Part shown: positions 46,601-55,898 of the stretch, one piece after another
Layout: the number at the start of each line of letters is the position of its first letter
Position numbering within the stretch: the stretch's first letter is position 1
Source: Gelidibacter salicanalis
GTDB lineage: Bacteria > Bacteroidota > Bacteroidia > Flavobacteriales > Flavobacteriaceae
NCBI RefSeq assembly: GCF_007997285.1
Contig: NZ_VORX01000008.1
Location: 1 to 64,000 of the forward strand
Length of the DNA: 64,000 nucleotides
Direction: 5' to 3'
The notes under the pieces: model-generated
Databases searched by the model: none
Told to the model about the DNA's origin: nothing
What the model saw: only the letters and a program-made list of their open reading frames with translations
Program-made: the position numbers and the translations under genes

Positions 46601-47593
46601 ACCGGCGCAAAATTATTAAATATTTGGCAACAGGTGCTCGGTCTTAGCACCGTGAGTGTCAATGATAACTTTTTTGAGATAGGCGGGGATTCAATCCAAA
46701 GCATACAAATGCTCGCCATGGCCAGAAAGGAAGGTATTATTATAACTCCAAACCAGATCTTTGAATACCAAACCATAAAAGAGCTCGAAGATTTTATATC
46801 GAAAAATAAGGATACTGATGAGCAATGGGATTATTTAGTTCCCTTTCGTAAAACGGGAAGCAAGAAACCGTTGTTCTGTCTTCATGCAGGTGGAGGAAAT
46901 GTGTTTTTTTATAAGGGCTTGATCGATTATATTGATCCTAATAGGCCATTATATGGTATTCAGGCTTCCGGTATGTATGGTAAAAAACACAAAATGCATA
47001 GTACTATATCTGAAATGGCCAATGATTATATCGCCGCAATAAAAACGGTGCAACCAGACGGTCCTTATAATATTGTGGTGTATTGCTTTAGTGCCTCAGT
47101 GGGTCATGAAATGGCCATCAAATTTAAAAATTCTGGTGAAAAATTTAATCTGATAGTCATGGATACTATGGCAAAACCTTGGTCCTTGAATACTCCAAAT
47201 CGTATTAAGATTCGCGTAATTGGATTTGTGAACAGGCTTTTAAAAAATCCTGTTTCCACCATTAAAAATATGATTTCAATACGATTAAATAAAGCATCAA
47301 GTCGTCATAAAGTTCATGGAGGTAATGGAGAAAAGACACTTGAGGACTTGCAAGAAAATTTAGAACGGTTGTCGTTGTCTTATCAGTGGGAGGTGTTCGA
47401 TGGAAAAATTTCATTAATTCTAACGGAAAAAGCTCATGGCAGTTTAAACAAGGAAACGATCAATTCTTGGCAAGAATTTGCTGGTGGCGGTGTTACTGTT
47501 TTGAGAACCAAAGGACATCATAATGACCTTTTTAATAAAGAAAACTTACCTTATGTAACTAAGATAATTGAGGAGTGTATTGTGGATAACTAA
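43604..47593 (+). CDS. NRPS termination module C-A-PCP-TE
   Basis: 1329 residues from a GTG start at 43604; no in-frame ATG lies close by. The condensation domain (about 35-470) has HHIIFDKWS, with Lys at the last position of HHxxxDG. The adenylation domain (about 490-985) has YTSGSTGWPKG (638-648), NEYGPTE (776-782) and PNGKIDKK. Carrier Ser1030 is in IGGDSI. The thioesterase (about 1075-1329) has VVYCFSASVGHEMA where GxSxGG is expected; alignment to EMA puts Cys1161 at the nucleophile position. Asp1187 and His1305 fit the triad. Specificity positions read about D-S-A-L-I-A-E-V-W-K, with no confident substrate. It should extend and release the peptide. Confidence 0.93.
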   Translation: MEADNTKRLLDKWKNSDKKKSLQTSIVKAPPGLPIPLTSGQQRLWFLQRLLPENPVYNYSENFVLTGELNILAFAHCLKQIFENNSILRSTYSYVNEQPVQLIHDGPEIKLNMFDLSKLSTEDKEKQKHDLLLSDARLPFSLDVFPLVRTTLIKLSDSEHVFLMTMHHIIFDKWSMDLFLKKLSTAYRNFFESQDVLKNDSDLQFSDYAFWQRSRVVYSDQLAYWKTKLGGEIPFLDLPTDYPQPARPTYKGTSYRSQFSNELSTRVLELCKTLDTTPYVLLLSVYYVLLYKYSGQKDILVGSPISHRTSKVLENMIGFFDETVVLRTRVVPEMTFSNFVTTVKENTLKAFANKDVPFEALVKELSPQRSLSVNPFFRVMFIYHSVQKSPHFGSGLELSHSFFNPGVSKFDLTLYIANDNGQLSSGFEYASDIFKETTIIQLQEHLTLFLETVTKNPEQNILEVDMLTVKEKQFFFENTNQNSNFFQEFQGIHHIIESVGKISPQKTAVTFKNESITYKTLNERADALAATILNHTKNRKEIIGLCIDRSLEMIIGMLGILKAGCGYLPLDPDYPKDRLDFILKDAECNLLITQTFIKKQYEESGVQMLYIDSNEIINDHKDFNPPIIKEDDIAYVIYTSGSTGWPKGVPISHKNIINSTAGRLDFYPENPDVFLLMSSISFDSSKAGIFWTLCTGGNLVITEKKAEQDIAHLEALIQKNSVTHTLMLPSLYKLILEHGSISNLVSLKAVIVAGEACLPELRNLHFEKLETVNLYNEYGPTEASVWCTAFRIKKTDADIIPIGKPVANAKMYLLNETLDMVPFGAVGDMYVGGPGLTKGYINKPELNKKVFLNNPFNNNSDGRLYKTGDRGRYDQEGNIEFLGRIDEQVKIRGHRIELDEVEKAMRQIFTNNKIVVLVEEKNAIKRLISFVEASEPLDLLAIKATLKEILPDFMIPSAIYPIAEFPFLPNGKIDKKSLLGIERHTSSSPLGAHELPTSETGAKLLNIWQQVLGLSTVSVNDNFFEIGGDSIQSIQMLAMARKEGIIITPNQIFEYQTIKELEDFISKNKDTDEQWDYLVPFRKTGSKKPLFCLHAGGGNVFFYKGLIDYIDPNRPLYGIQASGMYGKKHKMHSTISEMANDYIAAIKTVQPDGPYNIVVYCFSASVGHEMAIKFKNSGEKFNLIVMDTMAKPWSLNTPNRIKIRVIGFVNRLLKNPVSTIKNMISIRLNKASSRHKVHGGNGEKTLEDLQENLERLSLSYQWEVFDGKISLILTEKAHGSLNKETINSWQEFAGGGVTVLRTKGHHNDLFNKENLPYVTKIIEECIVDN

Positions 47594-47665
47594 AAACGCC
47601 TTGCGTTTAACTAACTCAAGCCATTTTTAGCTTCTATAACAATTATTAAAACCGCGTCTCTAGTT

Positions 47666-49494
47666 TTATATTATAGCATCCAATCGGTATAAACTTTGAA
47701 GTGTACCATCTTTGGAATACACATGCAGATTTAAGTCCTTATTTTTTAACGCTCCTTTGTCCATGACTTTTAAAAGTGCTTTATCGGGATGCGCCATGTT
47801 GTACATGGTAAAACTGTGCAACTCGGCTGACATTAACCGTATTCCATAAGAATCCGCCATAAGCGTCAGATCAAAGACGTTATTTGGCGATAAGTCTGAT
47901 GCCATCCGTAATACTTTTAGATCCTACCAAAACACCATTAATGTAAAGCTTAATGTCTTTGTTTCACTCTACAGCCACTGCTATATGTTGCCATTCATTT
48001 AAAGCTATAGCAGCATCGCTCATTACGGAAATGGATTGATCGTCACCTTGGTTATAGGTTTGGTTTAACGAGCTATTTTGATAAAAAGCGGCATAAAAAT
48101 GCAATTTTCCTGCGTTGTCAATTTCAATATACCAGCCTTTAGCATCTCTATAATAGGAGCGTCTGTTGGCTGCAATTATACCTTTTGACATTGGTTTTAT
48201 CCAAGTGCCTATAGTGAAGTTTTGATTTGGACCAAACACATCCACATAACTTAAATTAAGCGTATTGTCTTCTAACTTAACGGATGATTTAGACGGCGTT
48301 TGTGTTTTTACATGTTTATGCTTAACAATTTTGTTCACAATGTGTTGCGCACTGGTTGTTACATCAACAGCATAAATAGGAGAGATTTCAACGTTTATAA
48401 CCTCATTTTTACTCACTTTGTCTTCAATTAAAACACGTGAATCCATTCCGATTTTTTCGCCATTCCGAGTCCAAGTATATTTGTAATACGCTGGAATATT
48501 AAGATTAGAATCAATTTCAAAAACATAGTTTCAATTAATTTTTCCTCGAGATTTTATGTTTAAATCATCGCTAAAGCTAACAGTTTTTGAGTGGGTAGTC
48601 GATTCTAATTTCAGTAAAATCAACGAGATTATAACCTTCCGTCCATAATTTCCATTCGCGAGTGCCACCTTCTAAAAAGAATACACCAAAACCTCTGATG
48701 AGCGCATATAAATCGCCTTTAGTTCCTTCATGAAATAACAATTCTACAACATCACCTTTAGGTAAGTCATCACTGATGAGTGTCCAAGTTCTACCTCCAG
48801 TTTCAGAACTGTAGATAGCGCCATCTTTTCCACCAAGCCATAATTGATTTGGATTATTAGGGTTAACGCTGCCGCTTACCGCGCGTTTGTTGTTTCTTCC
48901 TTTAGTGTTTTCTGGATAGACGTTAGTCTGCCAAGTAGTTCCAAAATCGACACTTTGAGTTTCATCCGACCCAGTAAAAACAGTAAGTATCGGGATTTCT
49001 ATTCGAGATACATTAACTGAAAACACCACTTTGTCATCCATATTTGGAACCCGCTCATAAGAGATGCCTCTAACATTAGAAACATATAGATACTTTACAT
49101 GTTCCCATAAGCCTTCTTCTCTGTGTATGGGTTGTTAAGGTTCCGTTATTGAAGAGTAAGTAATTGGATATGTTGGATCAGTCTCAGGAAACTTAGTTTT
49201 AAAATCTTCATAAGCCTTTAAATTAGTTTTTAAATAGTCTTTAAACTTAGAAAACTTAATATGCTTCCATAAATTTGGCGCAGGAAGAGGCGCAAATTCT
49301 TGATCCTTTTTAGACCCAATCCCAGAGTTTTGCTGAATATAGAATTGCATCAACTGATCTATCTCCTTTCTATGCCAACCTTCTTTAAGTAACTTATTAC
49401 TCAATTTCGAAGTTTGAGTTTCTTTGTCATGGGCGAAATTTGAAATTGAAATAACACTTAATAGTAGCCACAGACTAATTTTTCTTACCGGCAT
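47666..49494 (-). pseudogene. Decayed secreted BNR/LamG-domain protein gene
   Basis: Four fragments read in order on the minus strand. 49494-49135 holds a signal peptide and N-terminal helical part, ending at an in-frame TAA after which the same frame continues. 49041-48577 holds BNR-type repeats (FGTTWQ, GGRTWTLI). 48446-47964 is a LamG/concanavalin-like domain, preceded by an in-frame TGA and ending at another TGA after EWQHIAVAVE. 47905-47666 holds its remainder after a frameshift. At least three stops and two shifts mark it as dead. The intact ancestor was probably a large VPS10/sialidase-like surface protein with internal sequence now deleted. Confidence 0.82.
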
Positions 49495-49879
49495 TAGATC
49501 CTTAAGTCTTGTTTTTTGGAATTCACTTTTGAAGGTTTCAAAAATAGAGATAAAGTTTGAATATTATGACGTTCGTATTCGCTTAAAATGCTTCATTTTA
49601 TTTGGCAAGCGCTATTTCTATTTATGTATTTGGATGGTCCTAATCGTCATAAACTTAAACCCAGACACGCAAAATTTTCGTGGAGTAACGTTTAAATGAA
49701 TCATTCTAATCGCGATGAAAATTATCTTGAAAAACCAACAGCGCAACATCAAAACAAACGACTAAAACACGGAAATACTATGACCAAAATCATACACTTC
49801 TTCGCTTGTTATCGCAAATGGATTGATTATTTTTGTTAAAATATCAAAACGTATTATAATATCATAGTTATATCATCAT
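49495..49879. other. Intergenic region upstream of pta
   Basis: A 385-bp AT-rich gap without a convincing gene. Its only recognisable element is the promoter box near 49828, listed separately. Confidence 0.45.
49828..49835 (+). promoter_or_regulatory. -7 promoter box for pta-ackA
   Basis: TATTTTTG matches TAnnTTTG. CTTG (49805-49808) lies 19 bp upstream and matches three of four bases of the -33 TTTG. This is the best-formed promoter in the window; it lies 44 bp before the pta ATG. Confidence 0.6.
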
Positions 49880-51988
49880 ATGACAAAAAAAACATCAAAC
49901 AAAGGCATCTATATTGCCACGACTGAACCTAATATTGGAAAATCGATCATCTCACTCGGATTGATGCAATCTTTGCTTGGCAAAGCCGCCAAAGTAGGGT
50001 ATTTCAGACCAATTATTGACAACTTCGCACCTGGCGAAATTGATAACCACATTAATACCGTGTCTACCTATTTTAAGTTAGATATTGAATTTGAGGAGGC
50101 TTACGCTTATACCAGAAGCGAGGTCATTAAGAAAATAAACGAAAACAAGGATGACGAAATTATTGGTAAGATTATTGAAAAATACAAAACCCTTGAAGAA
50201 CGTTTTGATTTTGTGCTCGTAGAGGGTTCTAGTTTTATAGGTGAAGGCTCCATTATGGAGTTTGATATGAATGTGCTCATTGCGAAAAACCTTGGCGTAC
50301 CGGCCATAATTATTGGAGGAGGCGTAGGTAAAACTCTGGAGCAATTGGTGGGTAACCTGCAAATGGCATATGATTCTTTTAAAGATAAAGGTGTTGAAGT
50401 TTTATCCGTCATCGCTAATAAGATCGAGCCAAAAAACTTAAGCTTGGTAACCACTGAATTGGAGAAATACCTACCTAGTGGCGTAATTGTAAACGCCATT
50501 CCGTTAAATTCCATTTTGGCAAATCCGTCGCTAAAAGAAATTGTAGAAACTTTGGATGCCAAAGTGCTTTTTGGTGAAGCCTTTATCAATAATCAAGCAG
50601 GTAATTTTAGTGTGGGCGCCATGCAGTTGCGTAATTATTTAATCCATTTAAAGGAGAATGCTCTGGTAATTACACCTGGAGATCGCGCTGATATTATTTT
50701 AGGAGCATTGCAAGCTAACATCTCTCACAATTATCCTTCCATTTCAGGAATTGTGCTCACGGGCGGATTAATGCCTGAAGAACCTATTCTTAAGCTAATT
50801 GAAGGCTTATCCGATGTAGTGCCAATTATATTGGTAGAGGGCGGGACGTTTTCAGTAACCAATCGACTGGGGAATATCAAATCGCAGATTTACGCTGAAA
50901 ACACCGAAAAAATCACCACGTCTATCAAAGAATTTGAAAAGTACGTAAATGTCGAGCCTTTAATTGAGCGTTTGATTACGTTTGAAACCAATGGTGTAAC
51001 GCCGCGGATGTTTCAGTACAATTTATTTCAAAGAGCCAAATCCAACAAAAAACATATTGTTTTACCGGAAGGAAATGACGAACGCATTTTAAGAGCTACC
51101 AAGCGACTTGTTGATTTGGATGTCGTCACCATTACGCTACTTGGAAATAGAAAGCAAATAGATGATAAAATAAACGCCTTGGATATCGGCTTGGATTTGA
51201 ACAAAATAACGATCATCAATCCCATCGAATCAGAACATTTTGAATCTTATGCCGAAACCTTATATGAGCTGAGAAAACACAAAAATGTTAATTTGGCAAT
51301 GGCTAAGGATTTAATGGAAGATGTGTCCTATTTTGGAACCATGATGGTATATAAAGGCGATGCGGACGGCATGGTTTCCGGTGCAGCACATACCACGCAA
51401 CACACCATTCTTCCAGCACTGCAGTTTATTAAAACCAAACCTGAAGCACCAATAGTGTCTTCAGTATTTTTTATGTGTTTGGATGATCGTGTCTCAGTGT
51501 ACGGCGATTGTGCCATTAATCCGAATCCGAATTCCATTCAATTGGCGGACATTGCCATTTCATCGGCTGCGACAAGTGCTATTTTTGGAATAGACCCCAA
51601 AATTGCCATGTTGTCCTATTCTTCTGGTACATCAGGAGTAGGGGAAGATGTTGAACGCGTACGTGAGGCCACTAATATTGTTAAAGAAAAACGCCCTGAC
51701 TTAAAAGTTGAAGGTCCTATTCAGTATGATGCAGCGGTAGACGCTACGGTAGGTAAATTGAAGCTTCCAGATTCTGAAGTGGCAGGACAGGCCAATGTGT
51801 TTATATTTCCTGATCTCAACACTGGAAACAACACTTACAAGGCCGTTCAGCGGGAAACCAAGGCTTTGGCCATTGGGCCTATAATTCAAGGGTTAAACAA
51901 ACCAGTAAATGATTTGAGTAGAGGTTGTACAGTGGATGATATCTACAATACGGTAATCGTAACCGCCATTCAGGCTCAAGGCATCTAA
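49880..51988 (+). CDS. pta: Phosphate acetyltransferase (long form)
   Basis: A 702-residue enzyme with three parts: a BioD-like P-loop domain (ATTEPNIGKSIIS at about 12-24), a DRTGG-type middle domain (about 220-340) and the C-terminal acetyltransferase (about 365-700). The last has VLPEGNDERIL, SYSSGTSGVGEDVERVREA and a late FPDLNTGN. It interconverts acetyl-CoA plus phosphate with acetyl phosphate plus CoA. ackA follows after 11 bp, so the pair forms the acetate overflow/uptake operon. Confidence 0.97.
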   Translation: MTKKTSNKGIYIATTEPNIGKSIISLGLMQSLLGKAAKVGYFRPIIDNFAPGEIDNHINTVSTYFKLDIEFEEAYAYTRSEVIKKINENKDDEIIGKIIEKYKTLEERFDFVLVEGSSFIGEGSIMEFDMNVLIAKNLGVPAIIIGGGVGKTLEQLVGNLQMAYDSFKDKGVEVLSVIANKIEPKNLSLVTTELEKYLPSGVIVNAIPLNSILANPSLKEIVETLDAKVLFGEAFINNQAGNFSVGAMQLRNYLIHLKENALVITPGDRADIILGALQANISHNYPSISGIVLTGGLMPEEPILKLIEGLSDVVPIILVEGGTFSVTNRLGNIKSQIYAENTEKITTSIKEFEKYVNVEPLIERLITFETNGVTPRMFQYNLFQRAKSNKKHIVLPEGNDERILRATKRLVDLDVVTITLLGNRKQIDDKINALDIGLDLNKITIINPIESEHFESYAETLYELRKHKNVNLAMAKDLMEDVSYFGTMMVYKGDADGMVSGAAHTTQHTILPALQFIKTKPEAPIVSSVFFMCLDDRVSVYGDCAINPNPNSIQLADIAISSAATSAIFGIDPKIAMLSYSSGTSGVGEDVERVREATNIVKEKRPDLKVEGPIQYDAAVDATVGKLKLPDSEVAGQANVFIFPDLNTGNNTYKAVQRETKALAIGPIIQGLNKPVNDLSRGCTVDDIYNTVIVTAIQAQGI

Positions 51989-51999
51989 ATTTAAATTCA

Positions 52000-53184
52000 A
52001 TGAAAATATTAATAATCAATTCTGGAAGTTCTTCCATCAAATTTCAATTAATGGAAATGCCGTCCGAAACCTTAATCTGTAGTGGATTGGTAGAGCGTAT
52101 AGGCTATGAAGATGCCATAATAAACTATAAAACCAACGGGCATAATTTAAAATTGCCTGACAATATCAGAACCCATCGACAAGGTCTGAATAAAATTGTC
52201 GAACTATTAATGGATGCTGATAAGGGCGTTATTATGGAAACGAGCGAGATTGAAGTTGTAGGGCATCGCGTGGTGCACGGTGGCAATTCATTTTCTGATA
52301 CGACGTTAATTACTACGGAAGTCAAGGAGAAAATACAGGAATACGCTGCATTGGCACCCTTGCATAATCCAGGCAATCTTGAAGGGATTTACGTGGCCGA
52401 AGAAATTTTTCCCTTAGCTAAACAAGTGGTTGTTTTCGATACCGCATTCCATCAAACCATTCCTGATAAGGCTAAAATCTATGCCATCCCCAAAGAATTG
52501 TATACGGATCATAAAATTCAGGTGTATGGATTTCACGGCACCAGCCATCAGTATGTGTCGGAAAAAGCTATTGACTATCTCGGCGAAAAATCATCTAAAA
52601 TCATCTCCATTCACCTAGGTAATGGGTGTAGTATGACCGCTATTAAAGACGGTAAAAGTATAGATACCAGTTTAGGTTTTACCCCATCCAATGGTTTGGT
52701 GATGGGAACAAGAAGTGGCGATATCGACCACGCGATTATATTCCATTTGGTAAACCATTTAAAATATTCGTTAGACGAGGTGAAAACTCTTTTAACCAAC
52801 AAAAGTGGTATGTTAGGTCTAACCGGGATGATGGATTTAAGAGATATTGTTTCAGAAGCTGAAAATGGCAATAGGGAATGTGAACTCGCTTTGGCAATTA
52901 GTACTTATCGCATCAAAAAATATATAGGAGCATATGTCGCGGTGATGAATGGGTTGGATGCCATAATTTTTACGGCCGGAATTGGAGAAAACTCACATAC
53001 CATTCGGAAACTATGCTGTGAACATTTGGAAGTTTTTGGGATTCATATGGATGAAGCTAAAAATAACCAAGCTTCAAACATTCTACGCGAGATTAATAAT
53101 ACCGATTCGAAAGTTAAGATATTGGTGATCCCCACAAATGAAGAACTGGAGATTGCCAAGCAGGCTTATGACTTGGTGAAATAA
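52000..53184 (+). CDS. ackA: Acetate kinase
   Basis: A 394-residue ASKHA-fold kinase. MKILIINSGSSSIKFQL is the N-terminal phosphate-binding loop. VGHRVVHGG, the VFDTAFHQTIP segment, FHGTSHQYVS and ISIHLGNGCSM are family signatures, and FTAGIGENS is the adenosine-binding part. It transfers phosphate between acetyl phosphate and ADP. Start 11 bp after pta; a terminator follows. Confidence 0.97.
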   Translation: MKILIINSGSSSIKFQLMEMPSETLICSGLVERIGYEDAIINYKTNGHNLKLPDNIRTHRQGLNKIVELLMDADKGVIMETSEIEVVGHRVVHGGNSFSDTTLITTEVKEKIQEYAALAPLHNPGNLEGIYVAEEIFPLAKQVVVFDTAFHQTIPDKAKIYAIPKELYTDHKIQVYGFHGTSHQYVSEKAIDYLGEKSSKIISIHLGNGCSMTAIKDGKSIDTSLGFTPSNGLVMGTRSGDIDHAIIFHLVNHLKYSLDEVKTLLTNKSGMLGLTGMMDLRDIVSEAENGNRECELALAISTYRIKKYIGAYVAVMNGLDAIIFTAGIGENSHTIRKLCCEHLEVFGIHMDEAKNNQASNILREINNTDSKVKILVIPTNEELEIAKQAYDLVK

Positions 53185-53207
53185 ATGGACAAGTTGTCTT
53201 TAAATTC

Positions 53208-53241
53208 AAAAGTAGTGCCGTTGCTGGGGCTACTTTTTTTT
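53208..53241 (+). terminator. pta-ackA terminator
   Basis: AAAAGTAG (53208-53215) and CTACTTTT (53230-53237) form the stem, with GCC/GGG pairing possible inside. Eight T close it. Confidence 0.8.
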
Positions 53242-53325
53242 GTAGCTTATAGATTAAACAAGATAGCTCCTAATTAAATCAGAATATGTAAAGGTCACAG
53301 TACAATTTAAAGCAAATATATTCAA

Positions 53326-54006
53326 ATGAATCTTCAGGAACACTATACTCAGCTTTATAAGGCATCAGTGCATCACATCAGATCTGGAGCTTATGAAATT
53401 GATCCTAATATTCACAACGATCACGATAATCGATTTGGCTTATCCCTTATCATAAAACCTCCGGAAAGCGTCAGAAATGAAATTCAGAAGTTTCTTTCGG
53501 ATTTAAAATCGGTGGCCCCTAAACAATATTTTTATCCAAACACTGACATTCACATTACCTTACTCTCCATCGTTTCATGTTACGAAGGATTTGACCAAAT
53601 TAGTATTAACGTTAATGACTATATAAATACCATTAACTCAAGCCTCGTCGACGTTGGGGAGATGCAAATCATATGCAAGGGTATCACGGCCTCGCCATCC
53701 TGTGTATTGATTCAGGGATTTCCCACTGATCAAAGTATCCAAACGCTAAGAGATAAAATAAGATCAGAGATTAGGAGTGCACATTTAAAAGAAAGTATGG
53801 ACGCGCGCTACCTGATCCAGACGGCCCATGCCACCGTCTTTCGATTTAGTGATACTTTAGAACATAATGATGAGTTTCTGTCCGTTTTGGATTCTTATCG
53901 CAATCATAATTTTGGAAGTTTTAAAGTTGATCAATTACACTTAGTCTATAATGACTGGTACCATAGAGAGCATCGTTCAGAAACGTTATATAAATTCGAG
54001 CTTTAA
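53326..54006 (+). CDS. 2H phosphoesterase / RNA ligase-like protein
   Basis: A 226-residue protein with the two H-x-T motifs of the 2H phosphoesterase superfamily: His76-x-Thr78 in DIHITLLS and His168-x-Thr170 in TAHATVFRF. LigT-type relatives act on 2',3'-cyclic or 2'-5' phosphodiesters of RNA or nucleotides. The substrate is unknown. It is a single gene between ackA and tRNA-Arg. Both catalytic motifs are intact, so activity is likely. Confidence 0.82.
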   Translation: MNLQEHYTQLYKASVHHIRSGAYEIDPNIHNDHDNRFGLSLIIKPPESVRNEIQKFLSDLKSVAPKQYFYPNTDIHITLLSIVSCYEGFDQISINVNDYINTINSSLVDVGEMQIICKGITASPSCVLIQGFPTDQSIQTLRDKIRSEIRSAHLKESMDARYLIQTAHATVFRFSDTLEHNDEFLSVLDSYRNHNFGSFKVDQLHLVYNDWYHREHRSETLYKFEL

Positions 54007-54211
54007 GATGGCAAGAAACAATACATGTCTCAGGATTTTTAATAAGAAATCAAACGGAAATTTTAAATTTTACACAAATGTCTTGGTGGCCCGTTTAAGG
54101 TAACTTCTTAGTAATTAAGAGTTTTGGAAACGCATTTGTATCCACTAAAAAAACATAAAATTTTAAGCACATTTTTTTTACATTTTATTTATAATGTTTT
54201 AATAGAAATTG

Positions 54212-54219
54212 TATATTTG
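54212..54219 (+). promoter_or_regulatory. -7 promoter box for tRNA-Arg
   Basis: TATATTTG matches TAnnTTTG exactly, about 65 bp upstream of the tRNA. The predicted 5' leader contains GTAAGAC (54226-54232) and GTCTTAC (54252-54258), which pair around an inner CGAAT/ATTCG hairpin followed by six T. Confidence 0.55.
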
Positions 54220-54283
54220 CCGACCGTAAGACGAATGAAATTCGTTTTTTAGTCTTACAAATTCAGAACACTAGTTCTTGAAT

Positions 54284-54357
54284 GGGCTCGTAGCTCAGTT
54301 GGATAGAGCACCTCCCTTCTAAGGAGGCGGTCATAGGTTCGAATCCTATCGGGCTCA
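54284..54357 (+). tRNA. tRNA-Arg (anticodon TCT)
   Basis: Acceptor GGGCTCG pairs with CGGGCTC (two G-T pairs). The anticodon stem CCTCC/GGAGG encloses loop CTTCTAA (anticodon TCT). The T-arm has GGTTCGAATCC and the discriminator is A. It reads AGA codons. Confidence 0.95.
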
Positions 54358-54362
54358 CATTT

Positions 54363-54388
54363 AAAAGCGCACTTTAGAGTGCGCTTTT
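54363..54388 (+). terminator. tRNA-Arg terminator
   Basis: AAAAGCGCACT and AGTGCGCTTTT form an 11-bp perfect stem with the 4-base loop TTAG, just after the tRNA. Confidence 0.9.
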
Positions 54389-54489
54389 ATTGTTTTAAAG
54401 ATTTTCTATTATCTCATTTGAATAAAAAAACCACCAAAAAAGGTGGCTTCTTAAACTATTTGCATTAGTTATACACTGTAACTTACAAA

Positions 54490-55635
54490 TTACAAGGCCT
54501 CCCCAACAATTCCTGGTAAAGCGGAGATAAAGGCATCATGAACAGCTTGAGGATCAGAAATCTGTCCTTTCTTCTGTTGATTGGCCGCGTATAAATAGCC
54601 TTGTCTCGCTGCTTCTAAACGTTGTAGCGGTGTACCATGGTGACCTGAACTGGTAAACCCACAATCACCTATATTAAAAAATGATAATAATACATCTTCA
54701 ACACGCTTCCAGTTGTATGTTCCTCCGCGCTTGTGTGTTAAATAGTAGCCTGTAAGAAAATCAGCTTCCAATTCAGTCATACGGGTTGATTCTGGGGTGT
54801 TGCTAAAAGCAGGAACTGGATAGTCCCAATTTCCGAAATTTTGAAATTGAATTTGGTGACCCCACTCATGAGCGAGAATGCCAGACCAAACTACTTTCGG
54901 GTCAAGATCAGTTTCAGCTAACATAGATACAATACCATCACCAATGACAATTACACCAGTTGAACTTGCAAAACCGTCCGAAGCGAAAAATGGATTTTCT
55001 GGAATTTGATCACTTGTGGTATTAAAATGGTTGGCAATACCAACTAAATAATCCACTTGCTCAGGTGTGGCATTAGAATAATTTTCGTAGATAAATCGGA
55101 TGAAACTTAAATCTTCTAAGGTGTAGGTATGTTGGCCTCTTACACTGATTAAATCAGGCATATCCCAAAACTTCTCCAAACTTCTTACCCTATTTTCTAC
55201 ATAATGTGTGTACTCTCCATTGGCACCAAAAGTATCTGCGTTCTTCCCAATTAATGCAGCAATTTGATTAATCGCGAAATAATCTTCCAGGATGACTCCA
55301 ATAGCATCAGGATTTCCATCCCAACTGCTTATAAATCCATTGATGAGTGCATTGTTGTAATATGAAGTCACGGCGCTAAACGGTGTAGTTCCGCATTCAC
55401 TTGGTTCCACCAATTTATTGTAATTGAAGGAGAAGTCGTGCGCTTTTACGCCAGGAATCTCCCAAATGAGGTTGCCTTCAACAGCTTCCGGTAATGCACC
55501 TCTGGATAGTACGGTAGTTTCATTCAAATTATCAGATGCAGGGTCGGTTGTGACGGCTTCATCTTTGCTACAGGATGCAAGGGTTAATCCTAGCGTGAAT
55601 GCAACTAAGTAATGTTTTGTTTTTAATGTTTTCAT
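54490..55635 (-). CDS. Zinc metallopeptidase lipoprotein
   Basis: A 381-residue protein. The lipoprotein signal ends LGLTLASC (Cys22). HEWGH (256-260) is the zinc HExxH motif, and ELEADFLTGYYL about 35 residues later supplies the likely third ligand, as in neutral zinc metallopeptidases related to YpfJ. It should sit on the envelope surface or in the periplasm. The N-terminal 130 residues have no recognisable motif. Substrate unknown; monocistronic by its isolated position. Confidence 0.85.
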   Translation of the reverse strand: MKTLKTKHYLVAFTLGLTLASCSKDEAVTTDPASDNLNETTVLSRGALPEAVEGNLIWEIPGVKAHDFSFNYNKLVEPSECGTTPFSAVTSYYNNALINGFISSWDGNPDAIGVILEDYFAINQIAALIGKNADTFGANGEYTHYVENRVRSLEKFWDMPDLISVRGQHTYTLEDLSFIRFIYENYSNATPEQVDYLVGIANHFNTTSDQIPENPFFASDGFASSTGVIVIGDGIVSMLAETDLDPKVVWSGILAHEWGHQIQFQNFGNWDYPVPAFSNTPESTRMTELEADFLTGYYLTHKRGGTYNWKRVEDVLLSFFNIGDCGFTSSGHHGTPLQRLEAARQGYLYAANQQKKGQISDPQAVHDAFISALPGIVGEAL

Positions 55636-55818
55636 AATTTTTGCTAGCGTTTAAAGTTAAATTATTGAATTTTTAAGAGTAAATGGATTAACATTTTCGG
55701 AAGTTAACAATTATTAACACAAATAAAAAGTTAAATTTCAAAATTGTAAATATCTTATAGGTATAAATAGATTCATTTTTAGGTCTCTATAATATTGGTT
55801 AAGATAGTTTTAACCAAA

Positions 55819-55853
55819 CAAAAAAAATGCCTTACAGAAGTTCTGTAGGCATT
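55819..55853 (-). terminator. Ferritin gene terminator
   Basis: AATGCC(T)TACAGAA and TTCTGTAGGCATT pair with one bulged base. On the minus strand a run of T follows. About 45 bp after the ferritin stop. Confidence 0.8.
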
Positions 55854-55898
55854 CATATTTTTAAAATTAAATTAGACTTATTTCAATTGTAATCAGGG

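Noticed and set aside
32184-47593. Catecholate or hydroxamate siderophore locus
   Set aside because: No DHB synthesis genes, ornithine monooxygenase or IucA/C-type synthetase is present.
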